Position numbers and translations under genes: made by a program. The notes beneath the pieces are model-generated. The model ran no database searches and was not told the origin of the DNA. It was given only the letters and a program-made list of their open reading frames with translations. Positions 51,052 through 64,000 of a stretch of 64,000 nucleotides of DNA are shown piece after piece. This DNA comes from Citrobacter koseri (GTDB taxonomy: Bacteria > Pseudomonadota > Gammaproteobacteria > Enterobacterales > Enterobacteriaceae): positions 516,604 through 580,603 of the forward strand of contig UAVY01000007.1 in assembly GCA_900446925.1 (NCBI GenBank), read 5' to 3'. How positions within the stretch are numbered: the first letter of the stretch is position 1; every line of letters begins with the position of its first letter.

Positions 51052-51167
51052 CTTCATCCTTCACGCAGCAGGTGTGTTGGCTTCCTCGCTCACCCCAGTC
51101 ACTTACTTATGTAAGCTCCTGGGGGTTCTCTGCGTCGCCGCCGTCCTGCAACGTGAATGATTTTGCG
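51052..51167. repeat. ERIC (intergenic repeat unit) element
   Basis: The core CGCTCACCCCAGTCACTTAC-TTATGTAAGCTCCTGGGGG is the central palindrome of the enterobacterial ERIC/IRU repeat, identical to the sites of the ERIC2 and ERIC1R typing primers apart from one base. The flanks TTCACGCAGCAGG and CCTGCAACGTGAA are inverted copies that close the long hairpin. It sits inside the gcv operon between gcvH and gcvP. Confidence 0.92.
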
Positions 51168-51179
51168 TATTCGTTTTCG

Positions 51180-51222
51180 CACGCGTAGGCCCGGTAAGCG
51201 TTAGCGCCACCGGGCAATTGAG
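51180..51222. repeat. REP unit between gcvH and gcvP
   Basis: GCGTAGGCCCGGTAAGCGTTAGCGCCACCGGGCAAT is one REP unit directly after the ERIC element. Confidence 0.85.
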
Positions 51223-51267
51223 CCAGAGATAATCACGATTCACTGCACGTTTCAGGAACCATCGCCC

Positions 51268-54141
51268 ATGACACAGACGCTAAGCCAGCTTGAAAACAGC
51301 GGCGCTTTCATTGAACGCCACATTGGACCGGACGCCGCACAGCAGCAAGAGATGCTGAATACCGTTGGCGCCGAGTCGTTAAACGCGCTGATCGGCCAGA
51401 TTGTGCCGAAAGACATTCAGCTTGCCACGCCGCCGCAGGTAGGTGAAGCGGCGACGGAATACGCCGCGCTGGCCGAATTAAAAGCGATTGCCGGTCGCAA
51501 CAAGCGCTTCACGTCTTACATTGGCATGGGTTATACCGCGGTGCAGCTGCCGCCGGTTATCCTGCGCAATATGCTGGAAAATCCGGGCTGGTACACTGCG
51601 TATACGCCTTATCAGCCGGAAGTTTCGCAGGGGCGTCTGGAAGCGCTGCTGAATTTCCAGCAGGTGACGCTGGATCTGACCGGGCTGGATATGGCCTCCG
51701 CTTCGTTGCTGGATGAAGCAACCGCTGCCGCAGAAGCGATGGCGATGGCAAAACGCATCAGCAAACTGAAAAACGCCAACCGTTTCTTTGTCGCCTCTGA
51801 CGTTCACCCGCAAACGCTGGACGTCGTGCGCACCCGCGCGGAGACCTTCGGTTTTGATGTGATCGTCGATGACGCGGAAAAAGTGCTGGATCACCAGGAT
51901 GTGTTCGGCGTGCTGTTGCAGCAGGTTGGCACCACCGGTGAAGTCCACGACTACAGCGCGCTGATTAGCGAACTGAAGTCACGTAAAGTTATCGTCAGCG
52001 TGGCCGCCGATTTTATGGCGCTGGTGCTGCTGACGGCGCCGGGTAAACAGGGCGCGGACATTGTGTTCGGCTCTGCGCAACGCTTCGGCGTACCGATGGG
52101 CTACGGCGGCCCACACGCGGCGTTCTTTGCCGCCAAAGATGAATTCAAACGTTCCATGCCGGGCCGTATTATCGGCGTATCGAAAGATGCGGCGGGCAAT
52201 ACCGCACTGCGCATGGCGATGCAGACTCGCGAACAGCATATCCGTCGCGAGAAAGCGAACTCCAATATTTGTACTTCGCAGGTGCTGCTGGCCAACATTG
52301 CCAGCCTGTATGCCGTTTATCACGGTCCGGTTGGGCTGAAGCGCATTGCTAATCGCATTCACCGCCTGACCGACATTCTGGCGGCGGGCCTGCAACAAAA
52401 AGGGCTGAAACTGCGCCATGCGCATTACTTCGACACCCTGTGCGTAGAGGTGGCCGATAAAGCCGCCGTCCTGGCGCGCGCGGAGGCCGCAGAGATCAAC
52501 CTGCGCAGCGACATCCACAACGCTGTCGGCATCACGCTGGATGAAACGACAACCCGCGAAAACGTGCTGCAACTGTTCTCTGTACTGCTGGGCGACGACC
52601 ACGGTCTGAACATTGATACGCTGGATAAAGACGTGGCGCACGATAGCCGCTCTATCCAGGAGAGTATGCTGCGTGATGACGCGATCCTGACGCACCCGGT
52701 GTTCAACCGTTACCACAGCGAAACGGAGATGATGCGCTACATGCACTCGCTGGAGCGTAAAGATCTGGCGCTGAACCAGGCAATGATCCCGCTGGGTTCC
52801 TGTACCATGAAGCTGAACGCTGCGGCGGAGATGATCCCCATCACCTGGCCGGAATTTGCGGAACTGCATCCGTTCTGCCCGGCAGATCAGGCGGAAGGGT
52901 ATCATCAGATGATCAACCAGCTTTCTGACTGGCTGGTGAAACTGACGGGCTATGACGCCGTGTGTATGCAGCCGAACTCCGGCGCGCAGGGCGAATACGC
53001 GGGTCTGCTGGCGATTCGTCATTATCATGAAAGCCGCAACGACGGGCATCGCGATATCTGTCTGATCCCGGCCTCCGCTCACGGCACCAACCCGGCTTCC
53101 GCACAGATGGCGGGTATGCAGGTGGTGGTGGTCGCATGCGATAAGAACGGCAACATCGATCTGGCGGATCTGCGCGCTAAAGCCGAGCAGGCGGGTGACA
53201 ATCTCTCTTGCATCATGGTGACTTACCCATCCACCCACGGCGTGTACGAAGAAACCATTCGTGAAGTGTGCGAGATCGTGCATCAGTTCGGCGGCCAGGT
53301 ATACCTCGATGGCGCAAACATGAACGCGCAGGTTGGCATTACCTCTCCGGGCTTCATCGGCGCGGATGTTTCACACCTCAACCTGCATAAAACCTTCTGC
53401 ATTCCGCACGGCGGCGGCGGCCCGGGTATGGGGCCGATTGGCGTGAAATCACATCTGGCACCGTTTGTTCCGGGTCACAGCGTGGTGCAGATCGAAGGGA
53501 TGCTGACCCGTCAGGGCGCGGTGTCCGCCGCACCGTTCGGCAGCGCATCCATTCTGCCGATCAGCTGGATGTACATCCGCATGATGGGCGCGGAAGGGCT
53601 GAAGCAGGCGAGCCAGGTGGCGATTCTGAACGCCAACTATATCGCCAGCCGCCTGAAAGACGCGTATCCGGTGCTGTATACCGGTCGCGATGGCCGCGTG
53701 GCGCACGAGTGTATTCTCGACATCCGTCCGCTAAAAGAAGAAACCGGCATCAGCGAACTGGATATTGCCAAGCGTTTGATCGACTACGGTTTCCACGCGC
53801 CGACCATGTCGTTCCCGGTGGCGGGAACGTTGATGGTTGAACCGACGGAATCTGAAAGCAAGATGGAGCTGGATCGCTTTATCAATGCGATGCTGGCGAT
53901 TCGTGCGGAAATCGATCGCGTGAAAGCCGGTGAGTGGCCGCTGGAGGATAACCCGCTGGTTAACGCGCCGCACACGCAGAATGAGCTGGTCGCGGAGTGG
54001 AACCACGGATACAGCCGTGAAGTCGCGGTGTTCCCGGCGGGGGTAGCGAACAAGTACTGGCCGACCGTGAAACGCCTTGATGACGTTTACGGCGACCGTA
54101 ACCTGTTCTGCTCCTGCGTACCGATGAGCGAATATCAGTAA
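51268..54141 (+). CDS. gcvP: Glycine dehydrogenase (decarboxylating), P protein
   Basis: The 957-residue PLP enzyme decarboxylates glycine and passes the aminomethyl group to the H protein. It has two homologous halves; the first contains [20 protein letters not shown] and the second [37 protein letters not shown] and the PLP lysine in [20 protein letters not shown]. Start [18 protein letters not shown] after CAGGAACC. Length equals E. coli and the frame is clean over nearly 3 kb. Large open frames on its reverse strand are codon-bias shadows. Confidence 0.98.
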   Translation: MTQTLSQLENSGAFIERHIGPDAAQQQEMLNTVGAESLNALIGQIVPKDIQLATPPQVGEAATEYAALAELKAIAGRNKRFTSYIGMGYTAVQLPPVILRNMLENPGWYTAYTPYQPEVSQGRLEALLNFQQVTLDLTGLDMASASLLDEATAAAEAMAMAKRISKLKNANRFFVASDVHPQTLDVVRTRAETFGFDVIVDDAEKVLDHQDVFGVLLQQVGTTGEVHDYSALISELKSRKVIVSVAADFMALVLLTAPGKQGADIVFGSAQRFGVPMGYGGPHAAFFAAKDEFKRSMPGRIIGVSKDAAGNTALRMAMQTREQHIRREKANSNICTSQVLLANIASLYAVYHGPVGLKRIANRIHRLTDILAAGLQQKGLKLRHAHYFDTLCVEVADKAAVLARAEAAEINLRSDIHNAVGITLDETTTRENVLQLFSVLLGDDHGLNIDTLDKDVAHDSRSIQESMLRDDAILTHPVFNRYHSETEMMRYMHSLERKDLALNQAMIPLGSCTMKLNAAAEMIPITWPEFAELHPFCPADQAEGYHQMINQLSDWLVKLTGYDAVCMQPNSGAQGEYAGLLAIRHYHESRNDGHRDICLIPASAHGTNPASAQMAGMQVVVVACDKNGNIDLADLRAKAEQAGDNLSCIMVTYPSTHGVYEETIREVCEIVHQFGGQVYLDGANMNAQVGITSPGFIGADVSHLNLHKTFCIPHGGGGPGMGPIGVKSHLAPFVPGHSVVQIEGMLTRQGAVSAAPFGSASILPISWMYIRMMGAEGLKQASQVAILNANYIASRLKDAYPVLYTGRDGRVAHECILDIRPLKEETGISELDIAKRLIDYGFHAPTMSFPVAGTLMVEPTESESKMELDRFINAMLAIRAEIDRVKAGEWPLEDNPLVNAPHTQNELVAEWNHGYSREVAVFPAGVANKYWPTVKRLDDVYGDRNLFCSCVPMSEYQ

Positions 54142-54160
54142 TCTCTCTGCCATGCTGTAG

Positions 54161-54195
54161 GCCGGGTAAGCGCAAGCGCTACCCGGCTTTTTTTT
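54161..54195 (+). terminator. Terminator after gcvP
   Basis: GCCGGGTAAGCGC-AA-GCGCTACCCGGC forms a long stem with one mismatch and a minimal loop, followed by a run of eight T residues, 20 bases after the gcvP stop. The stem is also a REP-type sequence. Confidence 0.9.
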
Positions 54196-54210
54196 ATTCG
54201 GAGACAGAAC

Positions 54211-54247
54211 TTGTAGGCCGGATAAGGTATTAGCCGCCATCCGGCAA
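54211..54247. repeat. REP unit between gcvP and bglA
   Basis: TTGTAGGCCGGATAAGG...GCCGCCATCCGGCAAA is a single REP unit abutting the bglA stop codon. Confidence 0.85.
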
Positions 54248-54251
54248 AAAA

Positions 54252-55691
<1,440 letters not shown>

Positions 55692-55774
55692 TCAATCTCA
55701 AATTAATACAATCTGATTTTGAGTCTAACAAAGGAAGGCAAAAAGTCACGATATAACAAAATAGCGCCGGTGTA

Positions 55775-55800
55775 ATTTGTTACGCCCAAAAAACAAATTG
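55775..55800. promoter_or_regulatory. Inverted repeat upstream of bglA
   Basis: AATTTGTT and AACAAATT are perfect 8-bp arms separated by 10 bases, lying between the RpiR gene stop and the bglA start, about 90 bp from the latter. On the forward strand seven T residues follow. Candidate operator for the RpiR protein, or a weak hairpin. Confidence 0.5.
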
Positions 55801-55805
55801 TTTTT

Positions 55806-56536
55806 TTACGCTAATTTTTTCGCCAGCTTACGGCCTAATGATTCAAGAATATAGATAACGGGGATCTGCGTTGTAATATCAATAAACGCCAGCAATACGG
55901 GTTTGTGGTACATGCCAGGAGAGATTAAAATCGGCCAGCTTTGCCAGCGCCGAATGTTCATGGCTGGTAATCGACAGCACTTTGCAGTTGTGCAGGCTGA
56001 ACTGGCTGGCAAAACGCAGGATCTCCGCAGTCTCTCCCGATACTGAAAGCACAATCGCCAGCGCGTTTTTTGCCATGTCGTTGGTGACCGGAAAATAAGG
56101 ATCGTCAATATGATTACTGAATTTCCCGACGTTAGAGAAAAAACGTGCGCCATATTTTGCCAGCGCGCCGGAAGTTCCTGCGCCGACAAATATAATACGT
56201 TCGGAAGATAAAATGATATCGACAGCCTGATCGAGTAATTTATCAAACTCATCGTTATTGACGCTTTTAAAGAAACTGATAATTTCGCTGGCGCCAAAAT
56301 TAGCCTGTTGCGGCTCATCCTGCTCTAAAATATAATTTAAAGCGCACGCGGAATTCAGAGTAGCCGTCACAGTGAAGTTTGCGACAAAAGCGCAGCACGG
56401 TGGTGGTGGAAACGCCCACGGCATCAGCCAGTTCGCGAATGGTCATGTACATGACTTTGTCACGGTTTTTGATGACATAGTTGTAGACCAGCATCTCAAG
56501 ATTGTTGAGACTGGCGATGGCAGCGTGGGAGAACAT
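55806..56536 (-). CDS. RpiR-family sugar-phosphate-responsive regulator (frameshifted)
   Basis: An RpiR-type regulator with an N-terminal HTH_6 domain and a C-terminal SIS sugar-phosphate-binding domain. HTH part: [27 protein letters not shown] part: [39 protein letters not shown] and the end [19 protein letters not shown]. Extra T bases near 56343-56345 and 55882-55884 break the frame; corrected length is 242 residues from the ATG ending 56536 ([14 protein letters not shown]) or 249 from a GTG ending 56557. It lies 120 bp before bglA, so control of bglA by a phospho-sugar is likely. It is divergent from yqfB. E. coli K-12 lacks it here. Confidence 0.85.
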
Positions 56537-56588
56537 ACTCACAATGGCAAAACTCACTCATCAGACTTCATCTACAGGGAATAATAAC

Positions 56589-56900
56589 ATGCAGCCAAAT
56601 GACATCACTTTTTTTCAGCGTTTCCAGGATGACATTCTGGCCGGACGCAAAACTATCACCATTCGTGACGAGTCCGAATCACACTTCAAAGCCGGGGATA
56701 TTCTACGGGTTGGACGCTTCGAAGATGAGGGTTACTTCTGCACAATTGAGGTTGTTGGCACTTCAACTGTCACGCTGGACACGCTGACGGAAAAACATGC
56801 CCGGCAGGAAAACATGACGCTTGAAGAACTTAAACATGTGATTGCCGGGATTTACCCGGATCAGACGCAATTTTATGTGATTGATTTTAAATGCCTTTGA
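56589..56900 (+). CDS. yqfB: ASCH-domain N4-acetylcytidine amidohydrolase YqfB
   Basis: The 103-residue ASCH domain protein equals E. coli YqfB in length; that enzyme hydrolyses N4-acetylcytidine to cytidine. Start [39 protein letters not shown] and [13 protein letters not shown] hold the conserved Lys/Thr/Glu region of the catalytic triad. The frame is open 29 codons further upstream over the RpiR start, without coding character. Frame clean. Confidence 0.95.
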   Translation: MQPNDITFFQRFQDDILAGRKTITIRDESESHFKAGDILRVGRFEDEGYFCTIEVVGTSTVTLDTLTEKHARQENMTLEELKHVIAGIYPDQTQFYVIDFKCL

Positions 56901-57058
56901 TTTTAATGAACAACTGTTAGTTGAAAAGTAAGTTTCAACATCATGATTTAAAAAGATTAATCTTAAGTTGATATTTATTTTAGCTAACAGGTGTTCACTG
57001 GAACCATTCTCAGTTACGCTAGGAACGCTATCACGATTGTGAACGTTCTTTGGAGTAA

Positions 57059-57722
<664 letters not shown>

Positions 57723-57726
57723 CACA

Positions 57727-57862
57727 CTGTTGCCGGATGGCGTTATCCGGCCTACGAGGGATGGGGCCTGAAACCCAACTGCCGGATGGCGGCTAATACC
57801 TTATCCGGCCTGCATGGCGCACTGAACCGTAGGCCTGATAAGCGCAGCGCCATCAGGCGTTA
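57727..57862. repeat. REP/BIME cluster between yqfA and ygfZ
   Basis: Three units occur in a row: TTGCCGGATGGCG/TTATCCGGCCTACG, TGCCGGATGGCGGC/CTTATCCGGCCTGC and GTAGGCCTGATAAGCGCAGC/GCCATCAGGCG. They lie between convergent genes. Confidence 0.9.
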
Positions 57863-57868
57863 TTCTTT

Positions 57869-58851
57869 TCACTCTTCCAGCGAATAGGGCAGCGGTACGA
57901 TGTGCAGGGTATTCGCATCATCGCGTACGCGAAATACGCTGTCAGCTTCCATATCGTTGTTCATGACCACCTGCACCAGAACCTGGCCGTCATCCAGTTG
58001 CACTGCCGCAAGAACGGTGCCGGTACGACGCCAGTTCTCACCCATCTGCAACTCCAGATCTTCTCCGGCTTCCGGTACGCGGCTGGCTTTACCCCGCCAG
58101 AGACCAGAGCGCGCGTTTGTTCGCACCGCGGAATTTTGCTCGGGCGACCATCTCCCTGCCCGCTGTAGCAGCCTTTCTTAAAGCTGATGCCGCCCAGCGC
58201 CTGTAGGTTGGTTGCCTGCGGTATAAATTGCCCGCTGTTCGCGGAGTCAATGACCGGAATGCCCGCTTCAATATCCAGCGCCAGCCACTGCTGGCTGTTG
58301 TTCAGCGCCGCTTCGCCACGCAGTTTTTCAGTCAGGGATTCAGCCGTGGCGACATCCGTAATCAACAGAAAACGTTCCGCCGGATGTTCAAACCAAAGCA
58401 GGGTAGACGCCCCTTCGCTCACGACCTGTTTTTCGCTGTTCGGTAACTCGCTAAAGATATTCGCCAGCGCTGCGCGAGCCTGAAAACCAGCGATACCGAG
58501 CAGAACACGCTCATCGTCAGGCGCGATCGCGACTTTAGAGAACACGGCGTATTTTTTCAGCTCGGTCAGTTGGGCCTCGCGCAGAGTACGGCGTTCGATC
58601 CAGGCAAAACCGTCGCCGTCGCGGAACAGACGCAGGTTGCTCCACATCTTCCCTTTTGCATCGCAATGGGCGACCAGTAAGTGTTGCTGTTCGGTAAGCT
58701 GGTTGACGTCCGCTGTGACCTGACCTTGCATATACTTCTCGCTGTCGGCGCCGGTGATCGAGGCCAGCGCCCAGTCATCGAGAGTGATCAGCGTCAGAGG
58801 CAAACGGGCTGACGCGGACGGTTGACGAGGAGGAAAAGGTGTAAAAGCCAT
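57869..58851 (-). CDS. ygfZ: Folate-binding Fe-S protein YgfZ (frameshifted in this sequence)
   Basis: YgfZ is a tetrahydrofolate-dependent protein that helps assemble or repair iron-sulfur enzymes such as MiaB; it is related to GcvT. Start [34 protein letters not shown] and the signature KGCYSGQ identify it. Extra bases at about 58164-58166 and 58092-58095 break the frame around [18 protein letters not shown]; removing both gives 326 residues, as in E. coli. It is divergent from sdhE. Confidence 0.95.
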
Positions 58852-59071
58852 AATAATGTCCTGATTTGCTTAACGCAGTAATAGTGACTAATGGTAAAAG
58901 AGCTATAGCCCATTGCAAGCGGTTTAAACATCCCATTTGTGCCTTATCGCCCGCTTTGCGAGGCGCGATGCAAAATCGATGAACCCTTTGACTTAATGTG
59001 GTTTTATTTGCCGATCATGCTTCCGTTTATGGAGATTCCCGTAAAAGAACATGAAAAACACGTTACAATAG

Positions 59072-59762
<691 letters not shown>

Positions 59763-59764
59763 CG

Positions 59765-59851
59765 CCACTGATGGCGCGCAGCTTTAAGGCCTACGGTTCG
59801 GTGCGCCATGCAGGCCGGACAGGGCGTTCACGCCGCTATCCGGCAAAACGG
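59765..59851. repeat. REP-like element between cptA and fldB
   Basis: CACTGATGGCGCGCAGC... and GCAGGCCGGACAGGGCG...GCCGCTATCCGGCAAA make a degenerate pair of REP units between convergent genes. Confidence 0.75.
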
Positions 59852-60376
59852 TCAGCAGGAATAGTGCTCTGCCATCTCACCGAGAATTTGCTCGCACCAG
59901 GCCTGGATGCGCTCATCGCTGAGATCGTACTGGTTGGTTTCATCCAGCGCCAGGCCGACAAAAAGTTGCCCATCGGCAATGACCGGTTTCGGGCTGGTGA
60001 ACTCATAGCCTTCGGTAGGCCAGTAGCCGACAAATTTAACGCCTTTGGTGACAAGTTTGTCATGCAGCATACCCAGCGCATCCAGGAACCACTCGCCGTA
60101 GCCTAACTGGTCGCCCATGCCGTAGAGCGCGACAATTTTGCCTTCCAGCTTGAGATCGTCCAGTTGATTCCAGACGGCTTCCCAGTCTTCCTGTATTTCA
60201 CCAAAATCCCAGGTCGGAATGCCTAAAATGAGCACATCGTACTGCTCCATTAAGGTCGGAGAGTCATCCTTGAGGTTGTGTAATGTGACCAGTTCCGGGC
60301 CAATAATGTCGCGAATTTTTTCCGCTGCCATTTCGGTATAGCAGGTGCTGGAACCATAAAAAAGGCCGATATTCAT
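59852..60376 (-). CDS. fldB: Flavodoxin 2
   Basis: A 174-residue long-chain flavodoxin, an FMN electron carrier in the SoxRS regulon in E. coli. The FMN phosphate loop is YGSSTCYTE near the N-terminus ([19 protein letters not shown]); [20 protein letters not shown] and [17 protein letters not shown] are the isoalloxazine-binding regions. The frame is clean. It is divergent from xerD. Confidence 0.96.
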   Translation of the reverse strand: MNIGLFYGSSTCYTEMAAEKIRDIIGPELVTLHNLKDDSPTLMEQYDVLILGIPTWDFGEIQEDWEAVWNQLDDLKLEGKIVALYGMGDQLGYGEWFLDALGMLHDKLVTKGVKFVGYWPTEGYEFTSPKPVIADGQLFVGLALDETNQYDLSDERIQAWCEQILGEMAEHYSC

Positions 60377-60479
60377 GACGTACTGCTCTCGATTCTTGCG
60401 ATGACGATGCGGCTAGTGTACCAGAAAGGCGTCGGCTTCAGGCATAATGGCGTTGATTTAACACGCAGAGGGGCCCGAG

Positions 60480-61376
60480 ATGGATAAGGATCTGGCGCGT
60501 ATCGAGCAGTTTCTCGATGCCCTGTGGCTGGAGCGTAATCTGGCGGAAAATACGCTGAGCGCGTATCGGCGCGACTTGTCGATGGTGGTCGAATGGTTGC
60601 ATCATCGTGGAAAAACGCTGGCGACGGTGCAGAGCGATGATTTACAAACGCTGCTGGCGGAACGTATGGATGGCGGGTATAAAGCCACCAGTTCCGCACG
60701 GTTGTTGAGCGCCACGCGGCGCTTCTTTCAGCATCTGTACCGTGAAAAATTTCGGGAGGACGATCCGAGCGCGCAGCTTGCGTCGCCCAAACTTCCGCAG
60801 CGTTTGCCAAAAGATCTCAGCGAAGCACAAGTTGAGAGATTATTACAGTCGCCAGTTGTTGACCAACCGCTGGAATTACGCGACAAAGCAATGCTGGAAG
60901 TGCTGTATGCGACGGGTCTGCGCGTTTCTGAGCTGGTCGGGCTGACCATGAGCGATATCAGCCTGCGTCAGGGCGTCGTGCGGGTTATCGGTAAAGGCAA
61001 TAAAGAACGTCTGGTACCGTTGGGCGAAGAGGCGGTGTACTGGCTGGAGACGTATCTGGAGCACGGGCGCCCGTGGCTGTTGAACGGCGTGTCGATTGAC
61101 GTTTTATTTCCCAGCCAGCGGGCGCAACAAATGACGCGTCAGACCTTCTGGCACCGCATTAAACACTATGCCGTGCTGGCGGGAATCGACAGCGAAAAGC
61201 TGTCGCCGCACGTTTTGCGTCACGCTTTCGCCACCCATTTGCTGAATCATGGCGCTGACTTACGCGTTGTACAGATGCTGCTTGGGCATAGCGATCTCTC
61301 GACCACACAAATTTATACTCATGTCGCAACGGAGCGCTTGCGTCAACTTCATCAACAGCATCACCCGCGAGCGTGA
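60480..61376 (+). CDS. xerD: Site-specific tyrosine recombinase XerD
   Basis: The 298-residue recombinase acts with XerC at dif to resolve chromosome dimers, under FtsK. The catalytic residues are visible in ATGLRVSELVGL (Arg I), SPHVLRHAFATHLLNHG (His-x-x-Arg) and GHSDLSTTQIYTHV (nucleophile Tyr). Start MDKDLARIEQFLDAL. Length equals E. coli. It begins the xerD-dsbC-recJ operon, with dsbC 23 bp downstream. Confidence 0.98.
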   Translation: MDKDLARIEQFLDALWLERNLAENTLSAYRRDLSMVVEWLHHRGKTLATVQSDDLQTLLAERMDGGYKATSSARLLSATRRFFQHLYREKFREDDPSAQLASPKLPQRLPKDLSEAQVERLLQSPVVDQPLELRDKAMLEVLYATGLRVSELVGLTMSDISLRQGVVRVIGKGNKERLVPLGEEAVYWLETYLEHGRPWLLNGVSIDVLFPSQRAQQMTRQTFWHRIKHYAVLAGIDSEKLSPHVLRHAFATHLLNHGADLRVVQMLLGHSDLSTTQIYTHVATERLRQLHQQHHPRA

Positions 61377-61399
61377 GTGCTGACAGGAAAGGATAGGTT

Positions 61400-62114
61400 A
61401 TGAAAAAACGTTTTATGATGTTCACCCTGCTGGCGGCGGCATTTTCGGGAATGGTTCATGCGGACGATGCAGCCATTCGCCAGTCGCTGACTAAGCTGGG
61501 CGTGCAGAGCACGGAAATTCAACCCGCGCCGGTTGCAGGCATGAAAACCGTGCTGACCAACAGCGGCGTGCTGTACGTCACCGACGATGGCAAGCATATT
61601 ATTCAGGGGCCGATGTATGACGTCAGCGGCGCGTCGCCGGTAAATGTCACCAATCAGTTGCTGATGAAACACTTGAATGCGCTGGAAAAAGAGATGATTG
61701 TTTACAAAGCGCCGCAGGAAAAAACACGTCATCACCATCTTTACCGACATTACCTGCGGCTACTGTCACAAGCTGCATGAAGAGATGAAAGACTACAACG
61801 CGCTGGGGATTACCGTGCGTTATCTGGCCTTCCCGCGCCAGGGGCTGGAAAGCCAGGCCGAGCAGGATATGAAGTCCATCTGGTGCGCGAAAGACCGAAA
61901 CAAAGCCTTTGATGACGCGATGGCGGGCAAAGGCGTGAAAGCCGCCACCTGCGATATCGATATCGCCAATCATTATGCGCTGGGCGTGCAGTTCGGCGTG
62001 AGCGGCACGCCAGCGATTGTGCTGAGCAACGGCTATGTGGTGCCTGGCTATCAGGGGCCGAAAGAGATGAAGGCGTTCCTTGACGCGCACCAGAAACAGA
62101 CCAGCGGTAAATAA
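61400..62114 (+). CDS. dsbC: Thiol:disulfide isomerase DsbC (one frameshift)
   Basis: DsbC is the periplasmic disulfide isomerase, kept reduced by DsbD. A signal peptide is present (MKKRFMMFTLLAAAFSGMVHA, cited in part as RFMMFTLLAAAFSG). The N-terminal dimerisation domain has AGMKTVLTNSGVLYV and the thioredoxin domain has the CGYC site in FTDITCGYCHKLHE. One extra A in the run near 61719-61724 breaks the frame just before VITIFTDI; corrected length is 237 residues against 236 in E. coli. It lies 5 bp before recJ. Confidence 0.96.
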
Positions 62115-62119
62115 TTCGC

Positions 62120-63854
62120 GTGAAACAACAGATACAACTTCGTCGGCGTGAGGCCGACGAGACAGCTGAGCTGCCTGCTGACCTGCCGCCGCTGCTGCGC
62201 CGTTTATACGCCAGCCGGGGCGTACGCAGCGCGCAGGAGCTGGAGCGCAGCGTAAAAGGGATGCTGCCGTGGCAGCAGCTTAGCGGCGTCGAAAAGGCGG
62301 TTGAGATCCTCTATAACGCGTTTCGCGAGGGGACTCGCATCGTCGTCGTGGGCGATTTTGACCGCGGATGGCGCCACCAGTACGGCGCTTAGCGTCCTCG
62401 TATGCGTTCGCTGGGCTGTAACAATATCAGCTACCTGGTGCCAAACCGTTTTGAAGACGGCTACGGATTAAGCCCGGAAGTGGTCGATCAGGCGCATGCT
62501 CGCGGCGCGCAGCTGATTGTGACGGTGGATAACGGTATCTCTTCTCATACCGGTGTGGAACATGCCAGAGCGTTGGGGATTCCGGTGGTAGTGACCGATC
62601 ACCACCTGCCGGGCGATACGCTACCTGACGCAGAAGCCATCATTAACCCGAATCTGCGAGATTGCGATTTCCCGTCGAAGTCGCTGGCAGGCGTTGGCGT
62701 GGCGTTCTATCTGATGCTGGCGCTGCGCACTTTCCTGCGTGATAAAGGCTGGTTTGATGAGCGTGGCATTACGCCGCCGAATCTGGCGGAATTGCTCGAC
62801 CTGGTCGCGTTAGGCACGGTGGCGGACGTGGTGCCGCTGGACGCCAATAACCGCATCCTGACGTGGCAGGGGCTGAGCCGTATCCGCGCCGGAAAATGTC
62901 GCCCAGGCATTAAGGCGCTGCTTGAGGTGTCGAACCGCGATCCGCAGAAGCTGGCAGCCAGCGATTTAGGCTTTGCGCTGGGGCCGCGTCTGAATGCCGC
63001 AGGGCGGCTGGATGATATGTCCGTCGGCGTGGCGTTGCTGCTGTGCGATAACATCGGCGAAGCGCGGGTGCTGGCGAATGAACTGGATGCGCTGAACCAG
63101 ACGCGTAAAGAGATCGAACAGGGGATGCAGGCGGAAGCGCTGACCCTGTGCGAGAAACTGGAACGCAGCCGTGAAACGCTGCCTGGCGGCCTGGCGATGT
63201 ATCATCCAGAATGGCATCAGGGCGTGGTCGGCATTCTGGCTTCGCGCATTAAAGAGCGCTTCCATTCGCCCGGTGATTGCCTTTGCGCCCGCCGGTGACG
63301 GTACGCTGAAAGGTTCCGGTCGTTCCATTCAGGGGCTGCATATGCGCGATGCGCTGGAGCGTCTGGATACGCTGTATCCGGGGGATGATGCTCAAATTCG
63401 GCGGCCATGCGATGGCGGCAGGATTGTCACTGGAAGAGGCGCAGTTTGAACATTTCCAGCAGCGTTTTGGCGAGCTGGTGACCGAGTGGCTCGACCCATC
63501 GTTGCTACAGGGCGAAGTGGTTTCTGATGGCCCGCTGAGCGTGGCTGAGATGACGATGGAAGTGGCGCAACTGCTGCGTGACGCAGGGCCGTGGGGCAGA
63601 TGTTCCCGGAACCGCTGTTTGACGGACGTTTTCGCCTGTTGCAGCAGCGGCTGGTCGGCGAACGCCACCTGAAAGTGATGGTCGAACCGGTTGGCGGCGG
63701 CCCGCTGCTGGACGGCATTGCGTTTAACGTTGATACCGCCTGCTGGCCGGATAACGGCGTACGCGAAGTTCAGCTTGCCTATAAGCTGGATATCAACGAG
63801 TTCCGCGGCAACCGTAGCCTACAGCTGATCATTGATCACCTCTGGCCAAATTGA
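62120..63854 (+). CDS. recJ: Single-strand DNA exonuclease RecJ (frameshifted in this sequence)
   Basis: RecJ is the 5'-3' ssDNA exonuclease of RecF-pathway recombination and mismatch repair. The DHH phosphoesterase motifs are visible: VVVGDFDADGA (partly out of frame as printed), TVDNGISSHTGVEHA and VTDHHLPGDTLP, then ALGPRLNAAGRLDDMSVG and the DHHA1/OB region with KFGGHAMAAGLSLEE. Five indels break it (near 62363, 62400, 63271, 63380 and 63594); three insertions and two deletions restore 577 residues, the E. coli length. It precedes prfB, as in E. coli. Confidence 0.94.
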
Positions 63855-63940
63855 CAACAGTATATTAATGAGAGCGCGAATCCGGTAGAATTCCGCTCTT
63901 ATCACTGCATTTTGACTAGTCCAATAAAAGAAATCAGACC

Positions 63941-64000
63941 ATGTTTGAAATTAACCCGGTAAATAACCGCATTCAGGACCTCACGGAACGCTCTGACGTT
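63941..64000 (+). CDS. prfB: Peptide chain release factor 2, first 20 codons
   Basis: The last 60 bases encode MFEINPVNNRIQDLTERSDV, exactly the start of RF2, and run off the right edge. In enterobacteria prfB has a programmed +1 frameshift at codon 26 (an internal SD-like sequence and a UGA), which would begin a few bases beyond the window, so it cannot be checked here. AAGAAATCAGACC precedes the ATG. Confidence 0.93.
   Translation, partial: MFEINPVNNRIQDLTERSDV

Noticed and set aside
51979..53283. A 434-codon open frame on the reverse strand of gcvP
   Set aside because: It lies wholly inside a conserved highly expressed gene, has biased composition rich in Arg, His and Val, and no family features; it is a codon-usage shadow.
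60480..61376. Tyrosine recombinase as a sign of an integrated element
   Set aside because: Sequence, length and context (xerD-dsbC-recJ) identify the housekeeping XerD.

Overview
The window is enterobacterial chromosome, close to Escherichia coli K-12 in gene content and order (it corresponds to the yggS-to-prfB stretch, read in the opposite orientation), and best matched by the Salmonella/Citrobacter branch: proteins are near-identical to the E. coli ones, REP palindromes sit in many gaps, one ERIC element is present, and accessory blocks break the E. coli order. I could not decide the species from sequence alone. No IS element, prophage, CRISPR array, tRNA or rRNA was seen; one structured RNA (6S) is present.

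Layout. 1-9.3 kb: yggS (partial), yggR, then a leftward run ruvX, yqgE, gshB, rsmE, endA, sprT, galP, metK. 9.3-17.3 kb: yqgB-speA-speB (arginine to putrescine), an inserted OprD-type porin, loiP, tktA. 17.6-23.0 kb: cmtB-cmtA-yggP-yggF-yggD-yggC, a cryptic mannitol-type PTS/sugar-phosphate locus. 22.9-26.0 kb: an inserted leftward ECF-type transporter (two ATPases, T and S subunits) headed by a PPC/DUF296 protein. 26.4-29.9 kb: epd-pgk-fbaA with a Cra operator. 30.0-37.2 kb: the most interesting accessory block, a carbamate kinase diverging from an MFS transporter, FdrA-like, DUF1116 and DUF2877 genes and a LysR regulator; it resembles the E. coli oxamate transcarbamylase genes (allFGH, allK) without the allantoin genes. 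37.4-49.1 kb: mscS, argO, yggE, argP, rpiA, serA, fau, 6S RNA, zapA, ygfB-pepP-ubiH-ubiI. 49.5-55.7 kb: gcvT-gcvH-gcvP and bglA. 55.8-64 kb: an RpiR regulator, yqfB, yqfA, ygfZ, sdhE-cptA, fldB, xerD-dsbC-recJ and the first 20 codons of prfB.

Quality warning. About 93 single-base indels interrupt 28 of the protein genes, including essential metK (about 15 events). Almost all duplicate a neighbouring base (about 86 insertions, 7 deletions), and removing them restores the family's expected length exactly in nearly every case. This is a sequencing/assembly signature, not biological decay. I therefore annotate these genes at full span as CDS and list the break points. Two apparent gene fusions (yggD-yggC and ygfB-pepP) are products of these indels. 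Errors are clustered: gshB-endA, yggF, the ECF transporter genes, pgk-fbaA, the carbamate kinase and MFS genes, and gcvT-gcvP-bglA are clean.
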